This document shows, piece by piece, positions 16,533 through 25,149 of a DNA stretch of 64,000 bases. Position 1 is the first letter of the stretch. Each line of letters opens with the position of its first letter. Origin of the DNA: Streptomyces sp. man185 (GTDB taxonomy: Bacteria > Actinomycetota > Actinomycetes > Streptomycetales > Streptomycetaceae); assembly GCA_002551355.1 (NCBI GenBank), contig NTHE01000027.1:38123-102122 (forward strand). The letters run 5' to 3'. The notes under the pieces are model-generated. The model was given only the letters and a program-made list of their open reading frames with translations. It made no database searches and was not told the origin of the DNA. The translations under genes were made by a program, and so were the position numbers.

Positions 16533-18707
16533 GTGGGTGACGGGAAGTGGCGTAGGGCGGGCACGGCCCTGGTGCGGGTGACCGCGGTCTGGGCGGTGTC
16601 CACCCTCACCATGCTCGCGCTGGCCGGAGCCCTTCCCGACTTCCAGCTCCAGTCCGACGACGGCGACACCATCACCAGGACGGCGTTCACCGCGGCCTGG
16701 GGCGCGGGTGCCTTCGGCCTGCTCTCCGCACTGGTGTGGCCCGTCCTCGTGCGGTCCCTGCTCATCGTGCCCGCGCTCGTCCTCGGCGCGCTGGTCTTCT
16801 TCCTCAACGGCTCGCTGCTGCTGATAGCGCTGCGCCTGATCCCGGACGGGCGCGGCGACGCCGCGCCGGAGACCGCGGTCGTCGTCGCCGCCGTGATGTC
16901 GGCCGTCGCCTCCGCCACCTCCACCGCCCTCGCCGTCCGCGACGACGAGGCCTACCGTCGCCGGCTGTCCCGGCTCGCCGACCGGCGCCGCAGACGCGGC
17001 AGATCGCCGGCCCCGGCCGTACCCGGCCGCGACGGACCGCCCGGCACCGTCTTCCTCCAGCTCGACGGCGTCGGCCACGACGTCCTGGTGAACGCGGCGG
17101 CCGACGGGCTCATGCCGACCGTCGCCGGCTGGCTCGCCGACTCCTCCGGACACCGCCTCACCCCCTGGCGCACCGACTGGTCCAGCCAGACCGGCGCCAG
17201 CCAGCTCGCCATCCTGCACGGCAGCAACCACGATGTGCCCGCGTTCCGCTGGTACGAGAAGGAGACCCGCACCGTCATGGTCTCCAGCCGTCCCGCGAGC
17301 GCCCTCGAAATGCAGCGCCGGGCCATCGAGCGCACCCGCGACGGCGGACTGCTCACCGTCGACGGCGCGAGCCGCGGCAACCTCTTCAGCGGCGGCGCCG
17401 GACAACTGGCCCTGGTGCTCTCCATGGCCGCCCGGCGCGGCAAGGGCCGCCGCTCCCGCGCCGGATACTTCGCCTACTTCTCCGACCCGGCCAACGCCAC
17501 CCGTACCGCCCTCTCCTTCGGCGCCGAGGTCCTCCGCGAGATCGGCCAGTCGACCCGGGCCCGCGTCCGGAAGGTCACCCCGCGGATCAAGCGGGGCGGG
17601 CTCTACCCCTTCATCCGCGCCTTCGCCACCGTGGTGGAGCGCGATGTGGTCGCCACCGCCGTCCTCGGCGACATGTTCGCCGGACGCACCGCCGTCTACG
17701 CCGACCTCGTCGCCTACGACGAGGTCGCCCACCACTCGGGACCCCACAGCCGTGACGCGGAGAGGGTCCTCGTACGCCTCGACCGCTCCCTCGCCCTGAT
17801 CGCCAAGATCGCCGACCACACCCCGCGCGCCTATCGGATCGTGCTGCTGTCCGACCACGGCCAGAGCCCGGGGGAGACGTTCGCCGGGAAGTACGGGCTC
17901 ACGCTCAAGGATCTCGTCCGGGCGGGCTGCGGGCTGCCCGTGCCCCGCCGGGCCCAGCGCACCCGCAGCGCCTCCGAGGCCCGCGACGCGGTGCGCATCG
18001 CGCTGCACCGGCCGGTCGGGGACCAGGAGGCCGAGCACCCGGCCAAGCTCTCCGACCCGATCGTGCTGGCCTCCGGCAACCTCGGTCTGATCTCCTTCCC
18101 CGACATCGAGGGCCGCGCTTCCCGCGAACAGATCGAGCGCCGCCACCCGGCGCTGCTCTCGACGCTCGCCAACCACCCGGGGATCGGCTTCCTCCTCGTC
18201 GGCGGGGAGCACGGTTCCGTGGTGCTCGGGCCCGGCGGCGCCGAGGTTCCTGTCGCCGAACTGACCGACGGCGAGGGCCCGCTCGCGGACTTCGACGTCG
18301 GGGCGGCCGCCGCCGTACGGCGCACCGACACCTTCCCGCACGTCGCCGACGTCATGGTCAACTCCATGTACGACCCGGCCACCGGGACCGTGCACGCCTT
18401 CGAGGAGCAGATCGGTTCGCACGGCGGACTCGGCGGCCGGCAGTCCCGGCCGTTCCTGCTCTGGCCGCGCGGACTGACGGACCCGCTCGACATCGTGGCC
18501 GCCGAGACCGCGGAGGGCGCTCCCGTGCCGCCGGGCGGCGGTCTGGTGGGCGCCGAGGCGGTCCACCGGGTGCTCACCCGCTGGCTCCAGGAGTCCTCCG
18601 GCCCCCAGGTGCCGGTGCGCGCCGAGGGGTTCGCCGGGGCCGGCCCGGCGGACGAGCCGTTCCCGGGTCAGGCGCCGGTGCCGGACGCGCCGGGAACGAC
18701 GGCCTGA
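16533..18707 (+). CDS. Membrane protein: phage-holin-4-like N-terminus fused to alkaline-phosphatase-superfamily domain
   Basis: GTG 16533 follows GAGGTGGAG. The 724-residue protein starts with about four hydrophobic helices (residues 10-135) resembling the Phage_holin_4_2 (YvlD-like) domain, then a short Arg-rich linker, then a large domain of the alkaline-phosphatase/phosphodiesterase superfamily: QLDGVGHDVL near residue 178, WSSQTGASQLAILHG (likely nucleophile segment), DEVAHHSGPHSRDAE and LLSDHGQSPGE with the metal-binding Asp-His. The catalytic domain probably works at the membrane on phosphodiester or lipid-linked phosphates. The holin label is only fold similarity; no prophage genes are near. 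Confidence 0.85.
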   Translation: MGDGKWRRAGTALVRVTAVWAVSTLTMLALAGALPDFQLQSDDGDTITRTAFTAAWGAGAFGLLSALVWPVLVRSLLIVPALVLGALVFFLNGSLLLIALRLIPDGRGDAAPETAVVVAAVMSAVASATSTALAVRDDEAYRRRLSRLADRRRRRGRSPAPAVPGRDGPPGTVFLQLDGVGHDVLVNAAADGLMPTVAGWLADSSGHRLTPWRTDWSSQTGASQLAILHGSNHDVPAFRWYEKETRTVMVSSRPASALEMQRRAIERTRDGGLLTVDGASRGNLFSGGAGQLALVLSMAARRGKGRRSRAGYFAYFSDPANATRTALSFGAEVLREIGQSTRARVRKVTPRIKRGGLYPFIRAFATVVERDVVATAVLGDMFAGRTAVYADLVAYDEVAHHSGPHSRDAERVLVRLDRSLALIAKIADHTPRAYRIVLLSDHGQSPGETFAGKYGLTLKDLVRAGCGLPVPRRAQRTRSASEARDAVRIALHRPVGDQEAEHPAKLSDPIVLASGNLGLISFPDIEGRASREQIERRHPALLSTLANHPGIGFLLVGGEHGSVVLGPGGAEVPVAELTDGEGPLADFDVGAAAAVRRTDTFPHVADVMVNSMYDPATGTVHAFEEQIGSHGGLGGRQSRPFLLWPRGLTDPLDIVAAETAEGAPVPPGGGLVGAEAVHRVLTRWLQESSGPQVPVRAEGFAGAGPADEPFPGQAPVPDAPGTTA

Positions 18708-18782
18708 ACGGCGGGTCGAGCATGCTCAGGGGCGCGCCCGCGTGAGGTCCCGCGTCGCCCTGGTGGGACACGGCCCGTCTGC

Positions 18783-19835
18783 TCAGGCCGACTGCCGCCG
18801 TACGAGCGCCGGGGGGAAGAGCACGGAGGGCGAGGGGCCGCCCGGCTCGCCGATCTGCTTCAGCAGCAGCCGTGCCATCTCCGCCGCCATCTCCTCCACC
18901 GGCTGCCGGACCGTGGTCAGGGGCGGGTCGCAGGCTGCCGCCGCGCTGCTGTCGTCGAAGCCGACCACCGCCACATCGGACGGTACGTCCCGACCGGCCC
19001 GGAGCAGCACCGGGAGCGCCCCCAGGGCCATCAGGTCCGAGGCGATGAACACGCCGTCCAGATCCGGGCGGTCCGCCAGCAGCCGACGCATGGCCGCGGC
19101 ACCGCCCAGATGCGTGAAGTCCCCCTCGGCGCAGGCCACGTCCTCGATGCCGTGGGCGGCGCAGGCCTCCAGGAAACCGGTCAGCCGGACCTGCCCGGCG
19201 GGCATGTCCTGGGGGCCGGAGACCGTGCCGATGCGCCGCCGCCCCAGCGCGGCCAGGTGATCGGCCGCCAGCCGCGCCCCGGCGTGCTGGTCCACCTCCA
19301 CATAGGCCAGCGGGGACGGCTTGTGCGGACGGCCCGCGAGGACGGCGGGCATCCGGGTCTCCTGGAGCAGCCCGGGCAGCGGGTCGTCGGCGTGTGTGGT
19401 GATCAGCACGACCCCGTCGACATGGCCGTGGCGCAGATAGGAGAGCAGTTGGGTCCGGGACGCCTCGTCGTCGGCCAGCATCACGACCATCTGGATCCCC
19501 GCCGGGCGCAGCACCTCCAGCAGCCCGCTGACGACCCGGCCGAAGTACGGGTCGGAGAACATCCGGCCGACGAACGGTTCGGACATCGGCCGCCGTTCCC
19601 GCTCGGAGACCACCAGGGCCACCGAGTCGGTCCGCCGGGTCACCAGCGAGCGGGCGGCCCGGTTGGGCACGTAGCCGGTGGTCGCCACCGCCTCCTCGAC
19701 CACGGTGCGCAGGGCGGGGTCGACCGTGGTCGCTCCGTTGATCACCCGGGACACCGTCGCCCGTGACACACCGGCCACGGCCGCCACGTCCTCCAAGGTC
19801 GCGGGGCGTACGGGCTGCGGCACTTCGGCTGTCAT
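18783..19835 (-). CDS. LacI family transcriptional regulator
   Basis: 350 residues: N-terminal helix-turn-helix with TLEDVAAVAGVSRATVSRVI and hinge, then a periplasmic-binding-protein-like sensor (DGVVLITTHADDPLPGLL, IGTVSGPQDMPAGQVRLTGF). The effector is probably a sugar. It is the third gene of a minus-strand unit after DUF1996 and DUF305 (34 bases from the DUF305 stop), and that unit's promoter carries LacI-type palindromes, so autoregulation is likely. Confidence 0.93.
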   Translation of the reverse strand: MTAEVPQPVRPATLEDVAAVAGVSRATVSRVINGATTVDPALRTVVEEAVATTGYVPNRAARSLVTRRTDSVALVVSERERRPMSEPFVGRMFSDPYFGRVVSGLLEVLRPAGIQMVVMLADDEASRTQLLSYLRHGHVDGVVLITTHADDPLPGLLQETRMPAVLAGRPHKPSPLAYVEVDQHAGARLAADHLAALGRRRIGTVSGPQDMPAGQVRLTGFLEACAAHGIEDVACAEGDFTHLGGAAAMRRLLADRPDLDGVFIASDLMALGALPVLLRAGRDVPSDVAVVGFDDSSAAAACDPPLTTVRQPVEEMAAEMARLLLKQIGEPGGPSPSVLFPPALVRRQSA

Positions 19836-19869
19836 GCAGCCCTTTATACCCGCAGGCCGGCCGCCCCGT

Positions 19870-20523
19870 TCAGCCGAGGGCCCGCACCGCGCCCGGCAGC
19901 CGTTCCAGCTCGGCGAGGGAGGCCTCGCGCGCCGTCACCAGGGCGGCGGCCAGCTCACGGGCGTCGGCCCGGCCGCCCGCGGTGATCTCGGAACGCGACA
20001 CCTGTGCGGACTGGCGCAGATGGTCCCGGATCCGTACGAGGACGAGCCGGTCGAACGCGGGACCCTCGGCGGCACGGGCCCGCTCCAGGTCCCGTGCCGT
20101 GACCATGCCGGGCATGTCGTGCCCCGCGTGCACATCGGTCAGCGGCAGGCCCATGCGGGTCAGCAGGGTTCGCAGGCGGCCGAGTTCGGATTCCTGCCCG
20201 GTGCGCAGCCGAACCGCGAAGGCGCGCACCCGTGGTTCGGCCGCGCGCTCGGCGGCGAGCGTCAGGAGCTTCACCGCCTGCTGATTCATGGGGGTCATCA
20301 GCTGGACCCAGCCGACGTCCGTGGTGGTAGCGGTAGCGGCGGGGGTGGCGGATCCGGTGACGGACGAGGCCGGCGGGGCGCCCGGCGCGGACTCCCGTAC
20401 CTCTGCGGTACGGGGCGCGGAATCCTCCGACGAGCAGCCGACCGCGCCGGTCGGACCGAGGGCGCCCAGCAGGACGAGGACGACGGCCCGGCGGCGGAGC
20501 GGCGGGAGGTTCACGGGGTTCAT
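19870..20523 (-). CDS. DUF305 domain lipoprotein with degenerate His pairs
   Basis: 217 residues with a lipoprotein signal peptide (hydrophobic VVLVLLGALGPTGAVGC, lipid Cys30), a Thr/Ala/Pro linker, then a DUF305 four-helix domain. Typical DUF305 proteins carry HH pairs (MIPHHQQAV and MIAHH), thought to bind metal. Here the first reads MTPMNQQAV (M79, N80) and the second RIRDH (D167, H168), while the central HAGHDMPGM is kept. It is anchored outside the membrane. Middle gene of the DUF1996-DUF305-LacI unit. Confidence 0.88.
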   Translation of the reverse strand: MNPVNLPPLRRRAVVLVLLGALGPTGAVGCSSEDSAPRTAEVRESAPGAPPASSVTGSATPAATATTTDVGWVQLMTPMNQQAVKLLTLAAERAAEPRVRAFAVRLRTGQESELGRLRTLLTRMGLPLTDVHAGHDMPGMVTARDLERARAAEGPAFDRLVLVRIRDHLRQSAQVSRSEITAGGRADARELAAALVTAREASLAELERLPGAVRALG

Positions 20524-20631
20524 GGGGTGTCCTCGTACGGGGCAGGGAGGGCGTCCGCCCCGGAGCCGGGGCTCGGAGCGGACGCGGAGGAGCGTGGGGG
20601 GTGACGTGGGGTGCGCGACAGTGACGATCTG

Positions 20632-21570
20632 TCAGGGCTTCCCGTCGAAATCGCACTTGACGATCGCGTTGATGCAGTCGCGGACGCGCTGCGCCATCTC
20701 CTCCTCCGGCCATACGTTGAAGAAGTCGCCGTGCATGGTGTAGCCGGGCCCGGACGCCAGCCGGAAGCGGGCCGGGTCGCCGTTCACCGGATAGCGCAGT
20801 ACCTGCCGGAGCTTGGGCACCGGCACCGGGTGGGTGGACGGGCAGCCCCCGGCCACCGGGTAGGCCATGTGGCTCTTGTGGTCGGGCGAGTCGAGATCCG
20901 TACCGTTCCAGCACTGCGGGAAGTCCAGGTAGGACTCCATCATCGTGCCGGGCGGACAGTCCACGAAGTTCTGCGAGGGGTTCACCTCACCGGCGTGCAG
21001 ACACGACCAACGGGCGATCGTGTTGTCCTGCGGGCCGGTCGCCTTCGCGTTGCCCGCCACGATGCGCAGGCCCCGGGGGAAGGGCTTGATCTGACGGATG
21101 ACGTCGTCGCTCACGCCTTCGCCCAAGTAGTAGAAGGTGGTCCCGGTGGGTTCCACCTCCTTGTCGCCGTCATAGAGGGTGGGCACCCAGTACGACGACA
21201 GGTCGGTGTCGGGGGAGCACGACGTACGGCCCTTCTCCAGAGAGGCCAGGTCGGAGCCGGCGTGCGTGGTGTCGTTGCCGAAGAAGCTGTGCATGTGGGA
21301 GGCGCCCGGCAGCCCGGGGAAGACGATCGGATCGTCGGGGGCCCGGTGGGTGTACGGGCATTCCGCGAGGAACTCGGCCACCCGCACCACATCGGCGGCG
21401 GCCTTCGGCGCGGCCTCGGCGGCGGCGCGCTCGGCCGCCGCGTTGCCCACATTGGCCTGGAGGAAGGAGAGGGCGAGGGCGGCCGCGGCGAGCCCGGCGA
21501 TTCTGTACCGCCAGGGCGGCAGGGATCGTTGGCGGCGGTGGTCGGGTTTGCGTCGATGACGGAAGAGCAC
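20632..21570 (-). CDS. Secreted DUF1996 protein
   Basis: The GTG at 21570 is preferred because CAGGAG at 21580-21575 precedes it by 4 bases; a GTG at 21618 would leave almost no leader. The 312-residue protein has a twin-Arg-less Sec-type signal anchor (IAGLAAAALALSFLQANVGNA), then the DUF1996 domain with its conserved SHMHSFFGN, several Cys, and SHMAYPVAGGCPSTHPVPVP. The domain is found in secreted fungal and actinobacterial proteins of unknown biochemical role, sometimes next to carbohydrate-binding modules. First gene of a LacI-controlled unit. Confidence 0.9.
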   Translation of the reverse strand: MLFRHRRKPDHRRQRSLPPWRYRIAGLAAAALALSFLQANVGNAAAERAAAEAAPKAAADVVRVAEFLAECPYTHRAPDDPIVFPGLPGASHMHSFFGNDTTHAGSDLASLEKGRTSCSPDTDLSSYWVPTLYDGDKEVEPTGTTFYYLGEGVSDDVIRQIKPFPRGLRIVAGNAKATGPQDNTIARWSCLHAGEVNPSQNFVDCPPGTMMESYLDFPQCWNGTDLDSPDHKSHMAYPVAGGCPSTHPVPVPKLRQVLRYPVNGDPARFRLASGPGYTMHGDFFNVWPEEEMAQRVRDCINAIVKCDFDGKP

Positions 21571-21621
21571 GGCACTCCTGTTCGGGACGTGGGGGGATTG
21601 GGGGGATTCCTTGATCACGAT

Positions 21622-21635
21622 AGAGAGCGCTCTCT
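21622..21635. promoter_or_regulatory. LacI-type operator O1
   Basis: Perfect 14-bp palindrome AGAGAGCGCTCTCT, centred on the GCGC core typical of LacI-family sites such as that of the cellobiose regulator CebR. It lies immediately downstream of the -10 of the DUF1996 promoter, over the expected transcription start, a position that fits repression. Confidence 0.8.
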
Positions 21636-21641
21636 CATGGG

Positions 21642-21670
21642 AACGTAGAATCGCCTCCTGTTCATGTCAA
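21642..21670 (-). promoter_or_regulatory. Promoter of the DUF1996-DUF305-LacI unit
   Basis: On the minus strand: TTGACA (21670-21665), a 17-base spacer, then TACGTT (21647-21642). This is a near-ideal primary-sigma promoter for Streptomyces. It places the start of transcription about 65 bases before the chosen start codon. Confidence 0.8.
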
Positions 21671-21725
21671 GGGATCGCGCAGGCCCGGTAAATCGGCTGT
21701 ATGGGTGGCGAGTTAAATCCGGCCG

Positions 21726-21747
21726 CGAGGGAGAGCGCTCTCCCTCG
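21726..21747. promoter_or_regulatory. LacI-type operator O2
   Basis: Perfect 22-bp palindrome whose inner 12 bases (GAGAGCGCTCTC) equal those of O1. Its centre is 108 bp from the centre of O1, about ten helical turns. It lies 58 bases before the ligase start and could act on the ligase, or with O1 through a loop. Confidence 0.8.
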
Positions 21748-21804
21748 GAGGGGTCGCGAAGGGGATCGGGGACGTTGTCAGTGGTGGGCGGAAGAATGGT
21801 GACC

Positions 21805-23916
21805 ATGACGAACTCAGCTGCTGTGCTCGCCGATGCCGCCGCCTATGCCGCCGCGGTGGAAGAGGCTTCCATCGCCGCCGCCGCGTATTACGCCTCGGGC
21901 GAGAGCGCGCTGGACGACGACGCCTACGACCGGCTGGCGCGCGGGATAGCCGCGTACGAGGCGGATCACCCGGAGGAGGTGCTCGCCGACTCGCCCACCG
22001 GCAAGGTCGCGGGCGGGGCCGCCGTCGGCGACGTGCCGCACACGGTGCCCATGCTCTCGCTGGACAACGTGTTCTCGGCCGAGCAGTTCGCGACCTGGAC
22101 CGCCTCGCTGGAGCGGCGCATCGGCAGACCGGTGACCGCGTGGAGCGTCGAGCCGAAGCTCGACGGCCTGGCGGTCGCCGCGCGCTACCGGGACGGTCGG
22201 TTCGAGCGCCTCATCACCCGGGGCGACGGCACGGCGGGCGAGGACGTCTCGCACGCGGCGGGCGCCGTCGTCGGGCTGCCGGAGCAGCTGGCCGAACCGG
22301 TCACCATCGAGGTGCGCGGCGAGATCCTCATGACGAACGACCAGTTCGACCAGGCCAACGCGATCCGTACGGAACACGGCGGCGCCCCCTTCGCCAACCC
22401 GCGCAACGGCGCGGCGGGCACGCTGCGCGCCAAGGACCGCGCCTACCGGGTGGAGACGACCTTCTTCGCCTACGGCGCGCTGCCGCTGCCCGATTCCGGG
22501 GAGCTCGGCGAGACCCTCGCCGAACTGCCCCACGGCGAGGTCCTGGCGTACGTCGCCGGCCTCGGCGTGCACACGGCCGCGGGCACCGACGTGGCCCCGG
22601 TCCTGGCCACCGCGGTCGAGGCGGTCCAGGCGCGGGTGGACGCGATAGGTTCCCTGCGCGCCGCGCTGCCGTTCGGCATCGACGGGATCGTGATCAAGGC
22701 CGACCTGGCGGCCGACCAGCGCGAGGCGGGCTCCGGCACCCGCGCGCCCCGCTGGGCCATCGCCTACAAACTGCCCGCCGTGGAGAAGATCACCCGCCTG
22801 CTGGCCGTCGAGTGGAACGTCGGGCGCACGGGCATCATCGCGCCGCGCGCGGTCCTGGAGCCCGTGGAGATCGACGGCTCCACCGTCGGCTACGCCACCT
22901 TGCACAACCCGGCCGACATCACCCGACGCGACCTGCGGCTGGGCGACCAGGTCATGGTCTACAAGGCCGGCGACATCATCCCGCGCATCGAGGCTCCCGT
23001 CGTGCACCTGCGCACCGGTGACGAGACGCCCATCGACTTCCCCGAGAACTGCCCGCAGTGCGGCTCCGACATCGACGCGAGCGAGCAGCGCTGGCGCTGC
23101 ACCCGGGGCCGTGACTGCCGTCTGGTCGCCTCCGTCTCGTACGCGGCGGGCCGCGATCAGCTCGACATCGAGGGCCTCGGCTCCACGCGGGTCGTCCAGC
23201 TCGTCGACGCGGGGCTCGTCACGGATTTCGCTGATCTGTTCACCCTGGAGCGCGAGCAGCTGCTCGCCCTCGACCGCATGGGCGAGACCTCCACGGACAA
23301 TCTCCTGGCGGCCATCGCGGCCGCCCGCACCCGGCCGCTCTCCCGGGTCTTCTGCGCCTTGGGCGTACGGGGCACGGGGCGCTCCATGTCACGCCGTGTC
23401 GCGCGGTATTTCGCCACGATGGACCGGATCGTCGCCGCCGACGTCGAGACGCTCCAACGGGTCGACGGCATCGGCAAGGAGAAGGCCGCCGCGGTGGTCG
23501 CCGAGCTGGTGGAGCTGGCCCCGCTGATCGACAAGCTCGTCGCAGCCGGGGTGAACATGACGGAGCCGGGCGCCACCCCGCCCCCGGAGCCCGGCACGGA
23601 CACGGAGGCCGATGGGGAGGCCGGTGCTGACACCGGAACCGGCTCCGTGCTGCCCCTGGCGGGGATGACGGTGGTGGTCACGGGCGCGATGTCCGGAGCG
23701 TTGGAGAAGCTGTCGCGCAACCAGATGAACGAGCTGATCGAACGGGCGGGCGGCAGGTCGTCCTCCAGCGTCTCCAAGCGCACGAGTCTGCTGGTCGCCG
23801 GGGACAAGGCCGGCTCCAAGCGCGCCAAGGCGGAGGACCTGGGGGTCCGGATCGCGGTGCCGGAGGAGTTCGCGGAGCTGGTCGGCGCGTTCCTGACGGC
23901 GGGGGAGGACGGCTGA
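21805..23916 (+). CDS. ligA: NAD+-dependent DNA ligase (LigA family, atypical)
   Basis: ATG 21805 gives 703 residues; ATG 21796 and GTG 21799 are possible, and the ribosome site (GGCGGAAG) is weak. The domains are in LigA order: adenylation domain with the KxDG motif EPKLDG (Lys118), OB fold, four-Cys zinc finger (Cys416, 419, 432, 438), helix-hairpin-helix region, a Pro/Glu/Thr-rich linker and a C-terminal BRCT domain (about 616-703). The N-terminal Ia region (ESALDDDAYDRLARGIA) and BRCT differ from what I recall of the housekeeping Streptomyces LigA, so this may be a second ligase. Divergent from the LacI-controlled unit and close to operator O2. Confidence 0.9.
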   Translation: MTNSAAVLADAAAYAAAVEEASIAAAAYYASGESALDDDAYDRLARGIAAYEADHPEEVLADSPTGKVAGGAAVGDVPHTVPMLSLDNVFSAEQFATWTASLERRIGRPVTAWSVEPKLDGLAVAARYRDGRFERLITRGDGTAGEDVSHAAGAVVGLPEQLAEPVTIEVRGEILMTNDQFDQANAIRTEHGGAPFANPRNGAAGTLRAKDRAYRVETTFFAYGALPLPDSGELGETLAELPHGEVLAYVAGLGVHTAAGTDVAPVLATAVEAVQARVDAIGSLRAALPFGIDGIVIKADLAADQREAGSGTRAPRWAIAYKLPAVEKITRLLAVEWNVGRTGIIAPRAVLEPVEIDGSTVGYATLHNPADITRRDLRLGDQVMVYKAGDIIPRIEAPVVHLRTGDETPIDFPENCPQCGSDIDASEQRWRCTRGRDCRLVASVSYAAGRDQLDIEGLGSTRVVQLVDAGLVTDFADLFTLEREQLLALDRMGETSTDNLLAAIAAARTRPLSRVFCALGVRGTGRSMSRRVARYFATMDRIVAADVETLQRVDGIGKEKAAAVVAELVELAPLIDKLVAAGVNMTEPGATPPPEPGTDTEADGEAGADTGTGSVLPLAGMTVVVTGAMSGALEKLSRNQMNELIERAGGRSSSSVSKRTSLLVAGDKAGSKRAKAEDLGVRIAVPEEFAELVGAFLTAGEDG

Positions 23917-24078
23917 GCCGGTGACTGCCGCGCACGCGGCGACGGCGCACCTGTGAATCAGCGAGGAAGTGGCGTTCCATCACCCCGTATTGCATAGTGA
24001 GGGCTCGGTCGCGCCTCGCTATCAGTGGGCGGGACGGGTGCGTGGGCGGCGGCGATCGCCGGCCGGGGGTGAGGGACG

Positions 24079-25149
24079 ATGCGTTCTGTGCACGACGGAC
24101 AGCGACCGGGTCGCCCCGTCCCCCCGTCGCCCGGACCCGCGCCGATCGCTGCTCCTTCGACCACTTCGGTACCGGCTGTTCGTGTTCCGACCGCTTCCGC
24201 GCCCGGCGAGTGGCGAGGGCCGCTTCGTCCGGGGGCGGGCCCATGGGGGAAGGGCCCCGGACCGCTTCGTGACGGGAGCGGTGCCGGGGCGTCCGGGGCG
24301 GGGCGTTCCCACGGGGGCCTCCGGGCATCCCACCGGCACCAGGGCGCACCGGGCACCCTGGGTGCGCCGGGCGGCACGCCGGCCGCCCGAGGGCTGGCGC
24401 TGGATCTCGGCAGCTCCCGTACCCGGGCCTGGGTGCCCGGCCGGGGGCTGGTTCTCGACCCGCTCCCCGGCTCCGGCCCCCACGGCGGCGCCGAGCGGCC
24501 GGTCCGGCGCGGCCGCATCGTCGACCCCGAGTCCTGCGGCCGGCAGCTCGGCCGGATCGCCGACGCGGCCCTGGGCCCGGACCGCGGCGACAGCGTGATC
24601 GTCCTCAGCCACCCGGTGCTCGCCGGGGCCGAACACCGCACCGCCGCGCGGGCTTTGCTGGCCGGGCTCGGGGCGACGCGCGTCCTGGTCCTCGGCAGCG
24701 CTCGGGCGGCCGCCGCGTACACCGGACCCAGGGAGACGGGCCCCCTTCTCGTCGTCGACATGGGGGCCGAGCTGACCGAGGTCACGCTCCTCGTGGGCGG
24801 CCTGGTCGCCGACGCCCGGCAGGCCGAGAGCGGACTCGACGACCTCGACGGCCTCGATCCGGCGGCGCTGCCCGCCGTCCTTGTCCGCACGGTGCTCGAC
24901 ATGATCACCTCCATGTGGCGGCACGACCGGCACGGCGCGATCCGCGGAGCCCTGCGCAAGAGCCCCGTGCTCGCGGGCGGCGGCGCGCTGCGGGCCGACG
25001 TCACCGATCGCATCGCCCGCTGCCTCGGCACCCGCGTGCGCCTCGCCGACGACCCGTCGACCACGGTCGTCCGGGGCGCCGGACAGGTCCTCAGCTCCGT
25101 GCTCCGCCACCGGACGGCGCCGCCCGAGCATTCCGGCCGGCCGAGGTGA
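24079..25149 (+). CDS. Short MreB-like actin-fold ATPase with long disordered N-terminus
   Basis: ATG 24079 follows GAGGGA. Of 356 residues, the first ~100 are Pro/Gly/Ala-rich and without fold. The rest shows the actin-fold nucleotide motifs: ALDLGSSRTRAW (phosphate 1), LLVVDMGAELTEVTLL (phosphate 2) and VLAGGGALRADVTDRI (adenosine). The spacing between motifs is shorter than in MreB, consistent with loss of subdomains IB and IIB. S. coelicolor is known to encode, besides MreB and Mbl, a short MreB-like protein (SCO6166, from memory), near a fused SecDF as here. Its stop overlaps the next start (GTGA). Role in wall or spore assembly is inference. Confidence 0.82.
   Translation: MRSVHDGQRPGRPVPPSPGPAPIAAPSTTSVPAVRVPTASAPGEWRGPLRPGAGPWGKGPGPLRDGSGAGASGAGRSHGGLRASHRHQGAPGTLGAPGGTPAARGLALDLGSSRTRAWVPGRGLVLDPLPGSGPHGGAERPVRRGRIVDPESCGRQLGRIADAALGPDRGDSVIVLSHPVLAGAEHRTAARALLAGLGATRVLVLGSARAAAAYTGPRETGPLLVVDMGAELTEVTLLVGGLVADARQAESGLDDLDGLDPAALPAVLVRTVLDMITSMWRHDRHGAIRGALRKSPVLAGGGALRADVTDRIARCLGTRVRLADDPSTTVVRGAGQVLSSVLRHRTAPPEHSGRPR

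Noticed and set aside
16533..16940. Prophage remnant suggested by the holin-like domain
   Set aside because: The helices are fused to a phosphatase domain and no other phage gene is near.
21664..21804. Upstream extension of the ligase from an ATG at 21664
   Set aside because: It would translate through the LacI palindrome O2 and has no family similarity; the LigA domain begins after 21805.
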